NCBI GenBank assembly: GCA_948794795.1
Contig: CAQGLR010000032.1
Location: forward strand, 1-43,018
Length of the DNA stretch: 43,018 nucleotides
Origin: an uncultured Lachnospiraceae bacterium
Lineage (GTDB): Bacteria > Bacillota > Clostridia > Lachnospirales > Lachnospiraceae
Direction: 5' to 3'
Shown here piece after piece: positions 8,919 through 17,800 of the stretch (position 1 is the first letter of the stretch; every line of letters starts with the position of its first letter). Under the pieces are notes generated by a model. That model was given only the letters and a program-made list of their open reading frames with translations, had not been told where the DNA came from and made no database searches. The position numbers were made by a program, and so were the translations under genes.

Positions 8919-9124
8919 ATAAAATCCCTCCTTTTATTATTATAAATTAATATTCTTACATATATAACACGGGCCAGGTGGCAAAATCCTTGCACAAAAT
9001 TTTAAAAATTTTAAAAAATTTTATGCAGGCAGACAATAATTGAAGTTTAATTTCCAAATACACCTGGTGTTTTATCTTATGTGGTTTTATTAAATATCAA
9101 TGAGATAAGACACTGGACATAATT

Positions 9125-9177
9125 ATGACATTTTTGTAAACAGTTTGATATATAAAATTTTTCTAAAAAAGTATAAT
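9125..9177 (+). promoter_or_regulatory. Candidate activator operator and promoter of the first GH94 gene
   Basis: A perfect TATAAT (9172-9177) lacks a recognisable -35 box at 17 bases. Instead TTGATAT (9145-9151) lies 27 bases before the -10 start and a weaker copy, ATGACAT (9125-9131), 20 bases further upstream. The same geometry occurs at three other promoters of this locus, suggesting AraC-type activation. The transcript would begin 25-30 bases before the gene at 9207. Confidence 0.55.
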
Positions 9178-9206
9178 CAAATAAAATATAAAAAAGGAGG
9201 ACAGAT

Positions 9207-11621
9207 ATGAAATTTGGCTATTTTGATAATGACAAGCGTGAATATGTAATTAATAATCCAGAAACCCCGGCACCATGGGTAAATTACCTTGGTTCACCCG
9301 TTTATGGTGCAATTATTTCCAATAATGCAGGAGGTTATAGCTTTGCTAAATCTGGTGCAGATGGCAGGATTTTACGCTATGTTTTTAATAACTTTGACCA
9401 GCCAGGACGTTATATTTATATACGTGACAATGCAGACGGAGATTACTGGTCTGCATCATGGCAGCCAGTAGGCAAAAGCCTTGAGGATTATAAAAGCGAA
9501 TGCCATCATGGTACTGCATATACAAATATAATATCAGATTATAGTGGTATCCATTCTGAAGCCTTGTATTATGTGCCGCTGGATAAAGAGTATGAGATAT
9601 GGAAGCTGTGTATTACTAATAATTCAGGCAAGACAAGGGAGCTGGCAATAACAGGTTATGCAGAATTTACCAATAATAGCAACTATGAGCAGGACCAGGT
9701 AAACCTGCAGTATTCACAGTTTATTACAAGAACCAGTTTTTGTAATAACCATATATGCCAGCAGGTACATGGTAACCTTGATGCCCTGGAAGAAGGAAAA
9801 GAAGTAGATGGCAAAACTATTACCTGCCGTTTCTTTGGAATGGCAGGTGCAGAGGTTTCATCATATTGCGGGGACAAGGAAAAGTTTCTTGGGCGTTACC
9901 ACGGATATGGCAATCCTGTTGGGGTAATATCCGGAAAGCTTGATGGAAGTCTTAATTACAATGAAAACGGATGCGGGGCTCTTTCAGCTGTAATTACACT
10001 TGTACCAGGTGAAACAAAGACTATTGCGTTTGTACTTGGCATGAAAGACAGCAAAGAAGCAGAAACTATATTAAAACAGTATAATAACCCGGAGGAAATG
10101 TGTAAGAAAGACATGGATACACTGGTTTCTTACTGGCATGGCAAGCTTTCACATTTCCAGGTAAAAACTCCAAGTGAAGAGTTTGATACTATGGTTAATA
10201 CATGGAATGCTTATAACTGTTTTATGACATTTATATGGTCACGTGCTGCTTCATTTATTTACTGTGGCCTGCGCAATGGATATGGATACCGTGATACTGT
10301 ACAGGATATCCAGGGGATAATCCATCTTGCGCCAGAGATGGCTTTGGAGAAAATACGTTTTATGCTTTCAGCACAGGCAGACAACGGAGGAGGCCTGCCG
10401 CTTGTTAAATTTACACATAACCCTGGGCATGAGGATACACCAGATGACCCTTCTTATGTAAAAGAAACAGGACATCCGGCATACCGTGCAGATGATGCAC
10501 TTTGGCTTTTCCCAACAGTTTATAAGTATATTTCTGAATCAGGAAACCTTGTATTTGTTGATGAAGCCATTCCTTTTGCCAATAAAGATGAAGGTACAGT
10601 ATATGAACATTTAAAACGTGCTATTAGTTTTTCAATGGAACATCTTGGGAAACATGGCATGCCAGCGGGGCTTTATGCAGACTGGAATGACTGCCTGCGT
10701 CTTGGCAAAGATGGCGAATCTTCTTTTGTGGCGTTCCAGCTATACCTTGCAATGTCCATTATGAAGAAATTTGCAGAGTATAAAAAAGACCATGATTACA
10801 TAGGGTATCTTAATAAGAGCCAGGAAAAACTTGGGGAAATTATACAAAAAATATGCTGGGATGAAGACAGGTTTATACGTGGCATTACAGAGGATGGGGA
10901 AATAATAGGTAAACGTACGGATAAAGAAGCAGATATATGGCTTAATCCACAGAGCTGGGCAGTAATAAGTGGCCTTGCTACAGACAGCCAGGCTGATATT
11001 ATACTGGATATGGTTTATAAAAGGCTGAATACAGAGTATGGTGCAGTTTTAATGGACCCTCCATACCATAAACATGCTTTTGAAGGAGCACTTGCTGTTA
11101 TATATAATGCCGGGACTAAGGAAAATGCAGGCATTTTCTCACAGTCACAGGGCTGGATTATACTGGCAGAAGCATTGCGTGGACATGGCGGGCGTGCATT
11201 TACATATTTTATGGAGAATGCCCCTTCAGCACAGAATGACAAGGCAGAAACCAGAAAGTTAGAACCATACTGTTATGGACAGTTTACAGAAGGAAAAGAC
11301 AGCCCGCATTTTGGACGTTCACATGTACACTGGCTTACAGGCACAGCATCTACTGTTATGACAGGATGTGTAGAAGGGATTTTAGGAATGCGCCCTGATT
11401 TCTATGGTCTTAAAATTGAACCTGCAATACCTGCTGGATGGGAAAGTTTTGAAATTAATAAAGATTTCCGTGGAAAACATCTGCATATTGTAGCCAATAA
11501 TAAAGGACATGCAGAAACAGGATATAAAAAACTTCTTGTGAATGGAAAAGAAGTAGAAGGAAATTATATACCAGAAGAGCTTCTTACAGAGCAGACAGAA
11601 ATTATAATAGATATTTCATAA
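9207..11621 (+). CDS. GH94 disaccharide phosphorylase, cellobiose/chitobiose phosphorylase type
   Basis: The 804-residue length and features match GH94: N-terminal MKFGYFDNDKREYVI, APWVNYLG, NNAGGYSF, YWSASWQPVGKSL, then GYRDTVQD and the catalytic-region ADWNDC (residues 491-496), an Asp of which is the general acid in the family. Phosphate attacks a beta-linked disaccharide, giving glucose 1-phosphate and saving ATP. No signal peptide, so cytoplasmic. From memory the N-terminus also resembles N,N'-diacetylchitobiose phosphorylases, so the substrate is not fixed by sequence; the beta-glucan context favours cellobiose or a beta-1,4-linked product of lichenan. The start follows AAAAAGGAGGACAGAT. 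It has its own promoter, and the ABC importer operon follows with another. Confidence 0.85.
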   Translation: MKFGYFDNDKREYVINNPETPAPWVNYLGSPVYGAIISNNAGGYSFAKSGADGRILRYVFNNFDQPGRYIYIRDNADGDYWSASWQPVGKSLEDYKSECHHGTAYTNIISDYSGIHSEALYYVPLDKEYEIWKLCITNNSGKTRELAITGYAEFTNNSNYEQDQVNLQYSQFITRTSFCNNHICQQVHGNLDALEEGKEVDGKTITCRFFGMAGAEVSSYCGDKEKFLGRYHGYGNPVGVISGKLDGSLNYNENGCGALSAVITLVPGETKTIAFVLGMKDSKEAETILKQYNNPEEMCKKDMDTLVSYWHGKLSHFQVKTPSEEFDTMVNTWNAYNCFMTFIWSRAASFIYCGLRNGYGYRDTVQDIQGIIHLAPEMALEKIRFMLSAQADNGGGLPLVKFTHNPGHEDTPDDPSYVKETGHPAYRADDALWLFPTVYKYISESGNLVFVDEAIPFANKDEGTVYEHLKRAISFSMEHLGKHGMPAGLYADWNDCLRLGKDGESSFVAFQLYLAMSIMKKFAEYKKDHDYIGYLNKSQEKLGEIIQKICWDEDRFIRGITEDGEIIGKRTDKEADIWLNPQSWAVISGLATDSQADIILDMVYKRLNTEYGAVLMDPPYHKHAFEGALAVIYNAGTKENAGIFSQSQGWIILAEALRGHGGRAFTYFMENAPSAQNDKAETRKLEPYCYGQFTEGKDSPHFGRSHVHWLTGTASTVMTGCVEGILGMRPDFYGLKIEPAIPAGWESFEINKDFRGKHLHIVANNKGHAETGYKKLLVNGKEVEGNYIPEELLTEQTEIIIDIS

Positions 11622-11630
11622 AAAGTTACT

Positions 11631-11692
11631 GCATGATTTTGATATTTATAAGACATATTTAGTATAAAACAATTTGTAAAAAAGATTATAAT
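11631..11692 (+). promoter_or_regulatory. Candidate activator operator and promoter of the ABC importer operon
   Basis: The 17-mer GCATGATTTTGATATTT (11631-11647) recurs exactly at 25809-25825. Within it TTGATAT starts at 11639; a second half-site TTAGTAT starts at 11659, 20 bases later; the -10 TATAAT starts at 11687, 28 bases after that. No good -35 box is present, as expected for an activator-dependent promoter. Confidence 0.6.
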
Positions 11693-11741
11693 ACACAATG
11701 TAAGAATTAATAAAAAATATAAATTCAAGGAGGATTTTACT

Positions 11742-13160
11742 ATGAAAAAAAAGTACATCAGTATGTTATTAATGGCAGCATTAACAGCAGGAACATTGGC
11801 AGGATGTGGGGATTCTGCTGGAGACTCTGCTGATAACAAGTCTTCTTCGCAGAATACAGAAAATAATTCTGGAGGTGAGAGTACAGAAGAAGGTAAAGTT
11901 ATCAATGTTTACAGCTGGAATGATGAATTTAGCAAAAGGGTAATTGCAGTTTATCCCGAGGTTAAAAAAACATCTAAAGATGGTACAGTTACTACTTTAA
12001 ATGATGGTACAGAGATACACTGGATTATAAATCCAAACCAGGATGGTGTATACCAGCAGAAGCTTGATGAAGCACTTCTTAACCAGGCAGATGCATCAGC
12101 TGATGACAAAGTTGATATCTTTTTATCAGAAACTGATTATGTAAATAAGTATACAGATGCCGATGCAGGTGTTGCAATGCCGCTTACAGACCTTGGAATT
12201 GACCCTGATACAGACCTTTCAGACCAGTATGATTTTACAAAAGTGACAGCTTCTGATGTAAATGGTGTACAGAGGGGTTCTACATGGCAGTGTTGTCCAG
12301 GACTGTTAGTATACAGGCGTGATATTGCCAAAGAAGTATTCGGTACAGATGACCCTGTAAAAGTTGGTGAGAAAGTAAAAGACTGGGATACTATGGCAAA
12401 AACAGCTGAAGAACTGAAAGCAAAAGGATATTATACATTTTCTTCTTATGCAGATACTTTCCGCCTCTATGGCAACAGTATTTCAGAGCCATGGGTTAAA
12501 CCAGGTGAAACAGTTATTAAAGTTGACCAGAAGATTATGGACTGGGTAAGTACTTCTAAAGAATGGCTTGATGCAGGCTATCTTGATAAAACTGTAAAAG
12601 GCCAGTGGAATGATGACTGGAACAAGGCAATGGGTTCAAAATCCAAAGTTTTTGCATTCCTTTTCCCTGCATGGGGTATTGACTTTACTTTAAAGCCTAA
12701 CTGGGATGGTGAAGATGGTGCATGGGCTGTTACAAATCCTCCACAGGAATATAACTGGGGCGGTTCATATGTACATGCATGCACAGGCACAGATAATCCA
12801 AAACATGTTAAAGATATTATACTTGCGGTAACTGGAAATAAAGATAACCTGTTAAAGATTTCTAAAGATTATTTAGACTTTACAAATACAAAGAGCGGCA
12901 TGAAGGAAGCAGCAGAAGACAATAAGACATTTGCTTCTGAATTCCTCGGTGGACAGAACTCATTTGAATATTTTACACCTGTTGCAGAAAATATTGTTAT
13001 AGCACCACTTTCTCCTTATGACCAGGGATGTGTAGAGTTAATCCAGAATTCATTTAGTGATTATTTCCAGGGACAGGTTGATTTTGACAAGGCAAAGTCA
13101 AACTTTGAAACAGCAATTAAAGAGCGTTATCCTGAAACTACAGAGGTACAGTGGCCATAA
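11742..13160 (+). CDS. Sugar ABC importer substrate-binding lipoprotein (CUT1 type)
   Basis: The 472-residue protein starts after AAGGAGGATTTTACT with a lipoprotein signal (MKKKYISMLLMAALTAGTLAGC, lipobox LAGC, Cys22) and a Ser/Asn/Glu-rich tether. The rest is a typical extracellular solute-binding protein with many exposed aromatics (for example PAWGIDF and NWGGSYVHACTG) that could stack on sugar rings. Two permease genes follow at 48 and 3 bases, giving a CUT1 operon without an ATPase, as is usual where one MsmK-like ATPase serves many importers. In this locus the likely cargo is beta-glucan oligosaccharides. The preceding promoter carries the shared activator sites. Confidence 0.85.
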   Translation: MKKKYISMLLMAALTAGTLAGCGDSAGDSADNKSSSQNTENNSGGESTEEGKVINVYSWNDEFSKRVIAVYPEVKKTSKDGTVTTLNDGTEIHWIINPNQDGVYQQKLDEALLNQADASADDKVDIFLSETDYVNKYTDADAGVAMPLTDLGIDPDTDLSDQYDFTKVTASDVNGVQRGSTWQCCPGLLVYRRDIAKEVFGTDDPVKVGEKVKDWDTMAKTAEELKAKGYYTFSSYADTFRLYGNSISEPWVKPGETVIKVDQKIMDWVSTSKEWLDAGYLDKTVKGQWNDDWNKAMGSKSKVFAFLFPAWGIDFTLKPNWDGEDGAWAVTNPPQEYNWGGSYVHACTGTDNPKHVKDIILAVTGNKDNLLKISKDYLDFTNTKSGMKEAAEDNKTFASEFLGGQNSFEYFTPVAENIVIAPLSPYDQGCVELIQNSFSDYFQGQVDFDKAKSNFETAIKERYPETTEVQWP

Positions 13161-13208
13161 TAATGGTTAAAACTAGTTTTTATAAAAAAATGAAAGGAAT
13201 GTTGCTTT

Positions 13209-14153
13209 GTGAAACTGAAACGTAAAAGTATCAGCTATTCAAAGTGGGGATATATTTTTATTCTTCCGTTTTTTGTGAGCTTTTTCATTTTCTCTTTTAT
13301 TCCTCTTGCAGATACAATAAGGTACAGTTTTTTTGAATATTACCGTTCAGGAATTAAAGAAGTCGGCCCCAATTTCGTGGGAATGGAAAATTATAAAAGC
13401 CTGCTGGCATCAGATATGCTTAAATATGCAGGCAACACATTTATACTTTGGATTATAGGTTTTATACCACAGATTGTAATAGCATTGCTGCTTGCTGCAT
13501 GGTTTGTTGATATCCGTCTTAAAATACATGCAAAACAATTTTTTAAAGTAGTTATTTACCTTCCAAACCTTATTATGGCATCAGCGTTTGCAATGTTGTT
13601 TTTCACACTGTTTTCAACAAACGGACCAATTAATGGGATTTTAACATCAATAGGAATTACTAAAGAACCAATTGATTTTCTAGGTTCTGTATTTGGAACA
13701 AGGTCTCTCGTTGGGTTTATGAATTTCCTTATGTGGTTTGGAAATACAACAATTATGCTTATGGCGGCAATTATGGGTATAAGTACAGATATATTTGAGG
13801 CATCTGAAATTGACGGATGTAATAGTATACAGAGGTTCTTTAAAATTACACTTCCGCTTATACGTCCAATTCTTGCTTATACACTCATTAACTCTATAAT
13901 TGGTGGTCTCCAGATGTTTGATGTGCCACAGATTTTAACAAACGGGCAGGGTTCTCCAGACCGTACATCAATGACATTGATTATGTTCTTAAACAGCCAC
14001 TTAAAGAGCAGGAATTATGGTATGGCGGGTGCATTATCAGTTTATCTGTTTATTGTTAGTGCTATACTTTGCTTCTTTGTATACCGCATGACAAACAATA
14101 ATGACCCTGACGGCTCAAAAGCTGCTGCCAGAAAAGCAAAAAGGAGGAAATAG
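13209..14153 (+). CDS. Sugar ABC importer permease, MalF type
   Basis: The 314-residue polytopic membrane protein has about six hydrophobic segments, beginning with WGYIFILPFFVSFFIFSFI. It carries the EAA loop that contacts the ATPase (EASEIDGCNSIQRFFKITLPLIRP, split here as EASEIDGCNS then FKITLPLIRP). The start is GTG at 13209 with GAAAGGAA upstream; no in-frame ATG fits better. It pairs with the MalG-type permease that begins 3 bases after its stop, and with the preceding binding protein. Transport of beta-gluco-oligosaccharides is inferred from the neighbours only. Confidence 0.9.
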   Translation: MKLKRKSISYSKWGYIFILPFFVSFFIFSFIPLADTIRYSFFEYYRSGIKEVGPNFVGMENYKSLLASDMLKYAGNTFILWIIGFIPQIVIALLLAAWFVDIRLKIHAKQFFKVVIYLPNLIMASAFAMLFFTLFSTNGPINGILTSIGITKEPIDFLGSVFGTRSLVGFMNFLMWFGNTTIMLMAAIMGISTDIFEASEIDGCNSIQRFFKITLPLIRPILAYTLINSIIGGLQMFDVPQILTNGQGSPDRTSMTLIMFLNSHLKSRNYGMAGALSVYLFIVSAILCFFVYRMTNNNDPDGSKAAARKAKRRK

Positions 14154-14156
14154 CTT

Positions 14157-15002
14157 ATGAAATCAAACAAACCAGACCATCTGCGAAGTGTTATTGCACA
14201 TGTGGTACTTGTAATACTTTCATTTATGTGCTTGTTCTTCTTTTATATACTTATAGTTAATGCAACACGTTCACATTCGGATCTGCAGAAAGGTTTTTCA
14301 GCACTGCCAGGCGGCCACCTGTTAAAAAACTTTATGAGTGTTGCAAATGATGGTACATTCCCAATGTTTAAAGGGATTGTAAATAGTTTAATAGTTTCTG
14401 GCTGTTCTGCTGCAATATGTACATATTTTTCAGCACTGACAGCATATGGGCTTTATGCATATGACTTTAAGCTAAAGAAAATAGCATTTACTTTTATAAT
14501 GGCTATCCTTGTAATGCCAACACAGGTTACAGCAATGGGCTTCTTAAGACTGGTTACTAATATGGGGATGTATGATTCACTGCTTCCTCTTATTATACCA
14601 TCCATTGCGTCACCAGCAGTATTTTACTTTATGTACAGCTACTTACAGTCATCACTTCCACTGTCATTAGTTGAAGCATCAAGAATTGACGGATGCGGTG
14701 AGTTTAAGACATTTAACAGGATTGTACTTCCAATTATGAAGCCGGCAATCGCAGTACAGGCAATATTCTCATTTGTTGGTTCATGGAATAACTACTTTGT
14801 ACCTGCACTGGTTATACAGTCAAAAGACAAGATGACTGTGCCAATCCTTATTGCAACTTTGCGAGGTGCAGATTATATGAACTTTGATATGGGTAAAATA
14901 TATATGATGATTATGATAGCAATAGTTCCAATTATTCTTGTATATCTATTCCTTTCTAAGTATATAATTGCAGGTATTACACTTGGTGGTGTTAAAGAGT
15001 AA
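14157..15002 (+). CDS. Sugar ABC importer permease, MalG type
   Basis: The 281-residue membrane protein has six hydrophobic segments and the EAA loop EASRIDGCGEFKTFNRIVLP, typical of the second CUT1 permease. It starts after AAAAGGAGGAAATAGCTT, only 3 bases from the previous stop, so the pair is translated from one message. The operon then meets a hairpin with a T run (15027-15065) before the GH3 gene, which may terminate or attenuate readthrough. Confidence 0.9.
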   Translation: MKSNKPDHLRSVIAHVVLVILSFMCLFFFYILIVNATRSHSDLQKGFSALPGGHLLKNFMSVANDGTFPMFKGIVNSLIVSGCSAAICTYFSALTAYGLYAYDFKLKKIAFTFIMAILVMPTQVTAMGFLRLVTNMGMYDSLLPLIIPSIASPAVFYFMYSYLQSSLPLSLVEASRIDGCGEFKTFNRIVLPIMKPAIAVQAIFSFVGSWNNYFVPALVIQSKDKMTVPILIATLRGADYMNFDMGKIYMMIMIAIVPIILVYLFLSKYIIAGITLGGVKE

Positions 15003-15026
15003 TATAAGGTTTTATGTTAATTTAAG

Positions 15027-15065
15027 AAACATCCATAGTTTTGATTTAAAGCTATGGATGTTTTT
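15027..15065 (+). terminator. Terminator or attenuator between the importer operon and the GH3 gene
   Basis: A 12-base-pair perfect stem (AAACATCCATAG at 15027-15038, complement at 15052-15063) with a 13-base loop leads into TTTTT at 15061-15065. The GH3 start codon is only 30 bases further on, and no separate promoter with the locus-type operator was found, so partial readthrough probably sets GH3 expression. Confidence 0.8.
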
Positions 15066-15094
15066 AATGAAAATATATAATAATGAGGTAAAAT

Positions 15095-17548
15095 ATGGAA
15101 ATAAATAAAAACAATTTTAGTGGGACATTAAAAAGTAAGCGTTCAGAACGTGAGGCCAGGCATGCCATGCTTGCCAGGAAACTGGCATCTGAAGGTATTG
15201 TTTTATTAAAAAATGAAGACTTGCTTCCTCTTGATGGTTCTAAACCAGTTGCCCTTTTTGGCGGTGGTGCAGATAAAACTGTTAAGGGAGGCACAGGTTC
15301 AGGTGATGTTAATAACAGGGAAAATATATCAATATATAAAGGTTTAACAGATGCTGGTGTATCTGTTACAAGCAGTGGATGGCTTCTGGATTACCATGAA
15401 CGTTATGTAACGGCAAGGAATGTATGGAAAGAAAAAATCCTGGAAGATGCAGGGAAGACAGAAGATACATTTGATGCATACGCAAGAAATCCATTTATGA
15501 TGCCAGAGGGCCGGGAAATTATAAAAAATGATATAAATGGCGCTTATGCAGCTATCTATGTAATAAGCCGTATTTCTGGCGAGGGGAAAGACAGGCATAT
15601 TATAGAAGGAGACTATTATTTAAGCCAGAAAGAAAAAGAAGATATATTATACCTGGACAAAGAAGATATTCCTGTAGTGCTTATTTTAAATACAGGTGCG
15701 CCTGTAGAAATTTCTGGTATTATACAAGAAACTTCTTGTATAAAGGCAATTTTAAGTATTTCCCTTCCTGGACAGGAAGGAGGGCATGCAGCAGCAGATG
15801 TGATACTTGGAAAACAAGTTCCATGTGGTAAACTGTCTGCAACCTGGGCAGTACATTATGAAGATTATCCTTCTGCTGCAAGTTTTAGCTACCTGGATGG
15901 AAACCTGGCCAAAGAGGAGTACAGGGAGGGAATTTATGTTGGATACAGGTATTTTAGCAGTTTTGGGGTAAAACCTTTATTTCCTTTTGGATATGGGCTT
16001 TCTTATACATCTTTTTCTATTAAATGTGAAGAAATAAAGGTAACCAGACCAGGAATTGAAGTAGTTATTACTGTAGAGAATACTGGGAACTATTATTCTG
16101 GAAGGGAAGTAGTACAGGTATATATAACGCCTCCACAGACAGGGCTTGCAAAGGAATACTGCAGGCTTGCAGGTTTTGCAAAGACAGATATACTGCCGCC
16201 AGGAGGTACACAGCGCCTAGTAATTGCAATAGAGCAAAAGCAGACAGCAAGTTTTTCAGAACAGATAAATGCATGGATTGTTGAAAACGGTAAGTATGGT
16301 ATCTGGACAGGCAATAGTGTTGCTTCCTTGCATTTAGAAGCGTTGCTGGATGTTAAAGAAACAGTATTGTTAGAAAATACAAGTGAAATATGTAAAAAGG
16401 TTACACCATTCCAGGAATTTAATGTTGCTGAGGCTGCCAGAAACATGGAAAGTGAATGGCTTGCCATGGCAGAAAAACAGAAAGTACCTGTACTGGACTT
16501 TAAACCACATAAAGAAGAAAAAAGAGAAAGTAAAAAACAGGCAGAAATGTTAAAACCAGCAGAAGAATTAATACCTCTGCTGTATGGCAAAATTACACAT
16601 GGAAGCAGTATGCTTGGTTTTGCTGGTTTACATGTGCCTGGTTCAGCAGGAGAAACAACAGAAATAACAGAAGAGGATAAAAAGTTTTATCTTGTTATGG
16701 CAGATGGCCCTGCCGGGCTAAGGCTGCAGCAAAGTTATGAAACAGACAGGAAGACAGGTACTATATATAACGCAGGGCTGTTAGCTTCCCTGGAAAATGG
16801 CTTCTTAGGTGAACCAGAACATCATAAAGATGCAGATACTTACTACCAGTATTGTACAGCATTTCCAGTTGGGACTGTGCTTGCGCAGACATGGGACCAG
16901 GAACTTTTAAAGGAGTTTGGAATGGCAGTGGCAGAAGAAATGGAAGAGTTCCATATTGGACTCTGGCTGGCACCAGGCATGAATATCCAAAGAAATCCTT
17001 TATGCGGGCGTAATTTTGAATATTATTCTGAAGACCCGCTTTTATCAGGTATTATGGCAGCATCAGTAACAGAAGGGGTACAAAGTAATGGCAGATGTGG
17101 TGTAACAATTAAGCATTTTGCATGTAATAACCAGGAAGATAACCGTATGGGTGTTGATGCTTGTGTTTCACAGCGTGCGCTTAGGGAAATTTATCTGCGT
17201 GGATTTGAAATTGCAGTAAAGAAAAGTGCACCAGAAGCAATTATGACTTCTTATAACTGCATTAACGGGGTACATGCAGCTAACAGCAAAGATATCTGTA
17301 CAACAGTTGCACGTGGTGAATGGGGGTTTGAAGGAGTATTTATATCTGACTGGAGCACGACAGCACCAGAAGATGGAAGCGTGCCATGGAAATGTACAGA
17401 GGCAGGAAATGATATTATTATGCCGGGAAGTATTAAAGATGATAAAGATATACGTGAGGCATATGCACAGGGAAGACTTACAAAAGAAGATATATACAGC
17501 TGTGCATCACGTGTATATGCACTTATAAAGAAACTTGGAACTTCATAA
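15095..17548 (+). CDS. GH3 beta-glucosidase with permuted domain order
   Basis: The 817-residue enzyme has its domains in reversed order. Residues about 20-280 resemble the GH3 C-terminal domain (ASEGIVLLKNEDLLPL). About 290-400 are the fibronectin-III-like part (FPFGYGLSYTSFSI). About 490-810 are the catalytic TIM-barrel domain with MADGPAGLR, KHFACNNQEDNR and the nucleophile motif GFEGVFISDW (Asp752). This permutation is known from beta-glucosidases of rumen Firmicutes such as Butyrivibrio and Ruminococcus. No signal peptide, so it should act in the cytoplasm on imported oligosaccharides, releasing glucose from non-reducing ends. A weak GAGG ribosome site at 15085-15088 precedes the start. 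Linkage preference is not readable from sequence. Confidence 0.88.
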   Translation: MEINKNNFSGTLKSKRSEREARHAMLARKLASEGIVLLKNEDLLPLDGSKPVALFGGGADKTVKGGTGSGDVNNRENISIYKGLTDAGVSVTSSGWLLDYHERYVTARNVWKEKILEDAGKTEDTFDAYARNPFMMPEGREIIKNDINGAYAAIYVISRISGEGKDRHIIEGDYYLSQKEKEDILYLDKEDIPVVLILNTGAPVEISGIIQETSCIKAILSISLPGQEGGHAAADVILGKQVPCGKLSATWAVHYEDYPSAASFSYLDGNLAKEEYREGIYVGYRYFSSFGVKPLFPFGYGLSYTSFSIKCEEIKVTRPGIEVVITVENTGNYYSGREVVQVYITPPQTGLAKEYCRLAGFAKTDILPPGGTQRLVIAIEQKQTASFSEQINAWIVENGKYGIWTGNSVASLHLEALLDVKETVLLENTSEICKKVTPFQEFNVAEAARNMESEWLAMAEKQKVPVLDFKPHKEEKRESKKQAEMLKPAEELIPLLYGKITHGSSMLGFAGLHVPGSAGETTEITEEDKKFYLVMADGPAGLRLQQSYETDRKTGTIYNAGLLASLENGFLGEPEHHKDADTYYQYCTAFPVGTVLAQTWDQELLKEFGMAVAEEMEEFHIGLWLAPGMNIQRNPLCGRNFEYYSEDPLLSGIMAASVTEGVQSNGRCGVTIKHFACNNQEDNRMGVDACVSQRALREIYLRGFEIAVKKSAPEAIMTSYNCINGVHAANSKDICTTVARGEWGFEGVFISDWSTTAPEDGSVPWKCTEAGNDIIMPGSIKDDKDIREAYAQGRLTKEDIYSCASRVYALIKKLGTS

Positions 17549-17708
17549 ACAGATATTTCATAAATTTGAACAAATATTTTTATTTTGTATATTTCAAACA
17601 GACAGCAGGTTTTTTATGTAATTGTACAATCATATTAGAAATTATGTCAATTTGGAATATACCAGGTAATTTGTACCCTTTTTAATGATATTAAAGATAA
17701 TTAGTTTT

Positions 17709-17757
17709 GGACATATATCTGATATTTTTACTACAAGTTTGATATATGTCCTTTTTT
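17709..17757 (+). terminator. Terminator-like hairpin after the GH3 gene, overlapping an operator
   Basis: An 11-base-pair perfect stem (GGACATATATC at 17709-17719, GATATATGTCC at 17741-17751) with a 21-base loop is followed by six T (17752-17757). It lies 160 bases after the GH3 stop. Both candidate activator half-sites of the next promoter (17719 and 17739) fall inside it, so the same DNA may end one transcript and control the next. Confidence 0.6.
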
Positions 17758-17771
17758 AAAAGATGTAATAT
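17719..17771 (+). promoter_or_regulatory. Candidate activator operator and promoter of the chemoreceptor operon
   Basis: CTGATAT (17719-17725) and TTGATAT (17739-17745) are 20 bases apart. A -10-like TAATAT begins at 17766, 27 bases after the second site, the same geometry as at 9125, 11631 and 25809. This would drive the binding protein, chemoreceptor, phosphorylase and lichenase genes together. Confidence 0.55.
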
Positions 17772-17800
17772 TACTAAAAATAAATGAATGGGTGTATGCT

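Noticed and set aside
9067..9113. Hairpin GTGTTTTATCT/AGATAAGACAC upstream of the first GH94 gene
   Set aside because: 11 pairs with a 25-base loop and one wobble, no T run, and no gene upstream on that strand; too weak to call.
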